42,444 nucleotides of DNA, from NCBI GenBank assembly GCA_018333455.1, contig JAGXTN010000045.1, forward strand, positions 1-42,444, written 5' to 3'. A program made the translations under genes and the position numbers. Shown here in pieces: positions 40,900 through 42,444 of the stretch (positions are counted from its first letter, which is position 1; the number at the start of each line of letters is the position of its first letter). Origin of the DNA: Dethiobacter sp. GTDB lineage: Bacteria > Bacillota > Dethiobacteria > Dethiobacterales > Dethiobacteraceae. The notes under the pieces were generated by a model. That model did not search any database. It worked only from the letters and a program-made list of their open reading frames with translations, and was not told the origin of the DNA.

Positions 40900-41815
40900 T
40901 GGCTCGCTTCCTTTCAGCACAGATTGCCAGCGCAATTTCAGCGCCTAGGCGAGCATTCTCTGTCAAGAGAGCGAGATTTGCCTTCAAACTGCGGCCTGAC
41001 GTCACAGCAATCAGCCTGCGCAACATTTGCGGTGTCACATCCTGACCGACAATTCCTGCTGATTTGATTTCTCCTTCAATCTGCACAATGTATGTAATCA
41101 ATTCCTCCCAGGGAATTTCCTGCGCCGCTAGTACTGGGTTATTAATTAATAGGGCCGAATCCAAACCAAGCTCATCCCGGGCCAGCGCAACCTTTGCCAC
41201 TTCTTTGGGGGAGTCAAACCTAAGCGCTAAGCGATATGGCGATGTTGCCGCATAAAAAGCTGGGAAAATATTGGTACCATAACCTGCAACCGTCACACCT
41301 TGTGTTTCCAGGTACTCCAAGGTTAAACCAAGGTCTAAAAACGCCTTGGCACCGGAGGAAATAACAGTAATTGGGGTTCGGCTAAGCACAGTCAAGTCTG
41401 CTGAAATATCAAAAGAACTACAGGCACCGCGGTGGACACCACCAATGCCGCCGGTGGCAAGCACGGCTAAGCCATAGCGGTGTGCTAAGTAGGCTGTGGC
41501 AGAAACCGTGGTTCCTCCGCTTAGCTTGCCAAGCGAAGCAACCGGTAATTCGCGGACACCCATTTTTATCGGAGCTTCTGCTTTTGCGAGCGCAGCCAGT
41601 TCTTCCTCTGTAAGACCTATTACCACTTCGCCTAACAAAACACCAATGGTAGCTGGAATGGCACCAAACTCCCGCACTGCAGCTTCCATGCGAAGAATGG
41701 TTTCCAGATTTAATGGATATGGTAGCCCATGCGTAATGAGGGCTGTTTCCAGAGCTACAAGCGGGTGACCGGCCCGCATGGCAGTCAAAACGTGTGGACC
41801 AATAGTTGTTTTCAC
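40892..41815 (-). CDS. psuG: Pseudouridine-5'-phosphate glycosidase
   Basis: PsuG cleaves pseudouridine 5'-phosphate to uracil and ribose 5-phosphate in a reversible reaction during pseudouridine salvage. The 307-residue protein has the active-site residues of the E. coli enzyme in order: Glu23 (ALETALITHGLPYP), Lys84 (PIKMGVRELP) and Lys157 (SSGAKAFLDLG). Other signatures are KLSGGTTVSATA, ATGGIGGVHRG and GTNIFPAFY. GTG 41815 is 7 bases after GGGAG. A kinase (PsuK) is normally required to make the substrate. None of that family is adjacent; the overlapping DUF1786 gene, with an ATPase-type phosphate loop, stands in its place. Confidence 0.93.
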   Translation of the reverse strand: MKTTIGPHVLTAMRAGHPLVALETALITHGLPYPLNLETILRMEAAVREFGAIPATIGVLLGEVVIGLTEEELAALAKAEAPIKMGVRELPVASLGKLSGGTTVSATAYLAHRYGLAVLATGGIGGVHRGACSSFDISADLTVLSRTPITVISSGAKAFLDLGLTLEYLETQGVTVAGYGTNIFPAFYAATSPYRLALRFDSPKEVAKVALARDELGLDSALLINNPVLAAQEIPWEELITYIVQIEGEIKSAGIVGQDVTPQMLRRLIAVTSGRSLKANLALLTENARLGAEIALAICAERKRANG

Positions 41816-41860
41816 CAGATCACTCCCATCTGTAACTACTAGCTTTGGAGGTGAATTATT

Positions 41861-42295
41861 ATGCTTACAGTTACTTTAAAATGGCAGGAAGGGTTATATT
41901 TTGAGGGTCATTCCGGCTCCGGACATACTGTGCTCCTTGAAGCCGGCGCGGCCGTGGGCGGTCAGGGACGTGGAGTACTTCCCGGAGAAATGTTACTGAT
42001 GGCGCTGGGCGGGTGTACCGCCATGGATATCGTCTCTCTGCTGCAAAAGTTTAAATCGCCGCCACTTTCCCTCTCTGTCGAATTAACCGGGAGCAAGCGC
42101 GCAGAGCATCCTAAAAGTTTCGAAACTATTACCGCCATTTACCGCATTGAAGGTCAAATCTCGGCGGATTTAGCATGGAAAGCGGTGAATGGCTCTTACA
42201 AAAAATACAGTGTGGTGGCAAACTCACTCCGTTCACAAATAATCTATCGCGTTATTTTAAATAATGAAGAACTGCTTCAAGCTCCAGACGCTTAA
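41861..42295 (+). CDS. OsmC family protein (second cysteine missing)
   Basis: The 144-residue protein belongs to the OsmC/YhfA group of thiol peroxidase-like proteins, which reduce organic hydroperoxides with a pair of cysteines. The first is Cys52 in MALGGCTAMDIVSLLQK. The second normally lies in a KYCSV motif; here the aligned residues are KYSVV, with Ser117 in place of Cys. Two-Cys catalysis is therefore not expected, and the protein may work with one Cys or have a binding role. ATG 41861 is 9 bases after GGAGG. It is divergent from psuG (45 bases apart) and is followed by the hairpin of repeat copy C. Confidence 0.88.
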   Translation: MLTVTLKWQEGLYFEGHSGSGHTVLLEAGAAVGGQGRGVLPGEMLLMALGGCTAMDIVSLLQKFKSPPLSLSVELTGSKRAEHPKSFETITAIYRIEGQISADLAWKAVNGSYKKYSVVANSLRSQIIYRVILNNEELLQAPDA

Positions 42296-42320
42296 TTCAA
42301 TACAGCAAACAGCACGATTA

Positions 42321-42441
42321 CAAGAAAAACGCTTCGCGCTTTATCCAAAGATGCGTTTTTCTTGTCCGCTAGGGGCTGCCGCCCCTTCGGCGAGCCTGCG
42401 GGCTCTGAGCACCCCGCAAGAGTAAGGGGCACGCCCCTTAC
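42321..42441 (+). repeat. Multi-hairpin repeat, copy C (window edge)
   Basis: The element begins with a 12-bp stem hairpin (42321-42332 with 42353-42364) that can terminate the osmC transcript. Then come AGGGGC/GCCCCT (42371-42386), GAGCC/GGCTC (42392-42405) and TAAGGGGC/GCCCCTTA (42423-42440). It matches copy A at the other window edge in inverted orientation and copy B in direct orientation. Confidence 0.88.
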
Positions 42442-42444
42442 AAA

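Noticed and set aside
1-42444. The inverted repeats at the two window ends as the terminal repeats of a 42-kb transposon or integrated element
   Set aside because: There is no transposase, integrase or cargo pattern, the interior is ordinary chromosomal genes, and further copies lie inside. A repeat-limited contig end is simpler.

Overview
The window looks like a chromosomal contig from a low-to-medium GC, spore-forming Firmicute, probably an anaerobic clostridial or Dethiobacter/Peptococcaceae-like lineage. The evidence is an alpha/beta-type small acid-soluble spore protein with a sigma-G-type promoter, AddAB rather than RecBCD, strong GGAGG ribosome binding sites with many GTG/TTG starts, a DegS/DegU-like two-component pair, an ADP-forming acyl-CoA synthetase, a TRAP transporter, and a Tad pilus without a secretin, as expected of a single-membrane cell. 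The genus assignment is inference. Both ends of the window lie inside inverted copies of one hairpin-rich repeat, so the contig probably stops where the assembly met a multicopy repeat.

Layout. 0.1-8.3 kb (minus): addB-addA-cobT, for recombinational repair and cobalamin lower-ligand activation. 8.5-9.6 kb (plus): a LeuB-like decarboxylating dehydrogenase. 9.6-10.6 kb (minus): a TPR-like protein. 10.7-11.7 kb (plus): a trypsin-like protease whose two halves are in swapped order. 11.8-17.8 kb (minus): dctP-dctQ-dctM-fadR-larA-larB, a TRAP uptake system with a FadR-type regulator, a LarA-type nickel-pincer racemase homologue and its cofactor enzyme LarB. A TGGTCTGACCA palindrome lies upstream of dctP. 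18.1-18.9 kb (minus): an MNT/HEPN (MntA-HepT-like) pair. 19.1-20.2 kb (plus): a divergent YchF-like P-loop protein with a good sigma-A promoter. 20.2-21.1 kb (minus): orphan FliK-like and FlhB-C-like genes. 21.2-29.2 kb (minus): a Tad/Flp pilus locus in the order flp, tadE, tadG-like, cpaB, cpaE, tadA, tadB, tadC, DUF192, cpaA.

29.3-31.1 kb (plus): an SbtA-like bicarbonate transporter and its SbtB-like PII partner, preceded by a sigma-A promoter and a roughly 220-nt leader that contains an intrinsic terminator. 31.1-32.9 kb (minus): a DegS-like kinase and a NarL/DegU-like regulator. 33.1-36.3 kb (plus): an ADP-forming acyl-CoA synthetase coupled to a P-loop/DRTGG protein. 36.4-38.5 kb (minus): endonuclease IV, the spore protein and a ZIP metal transporter. 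38.5-39.0 kb: a repeat island. 39.0-42.3 kb: a 29-residue membrane peptide, a divergent Fe/Mn superoxide dismutase, psuG with a DUF1786 gene, and an OsmC-like protein.

The points most worth a second look are the permuted protease gene, the sbtA leader, the TRAP-fadR-larA-larB operon with its visible operator, and the multi-hairpin repeat family. I saw no rRNA, tRNA, CRISPR array, transposase or phage gene.
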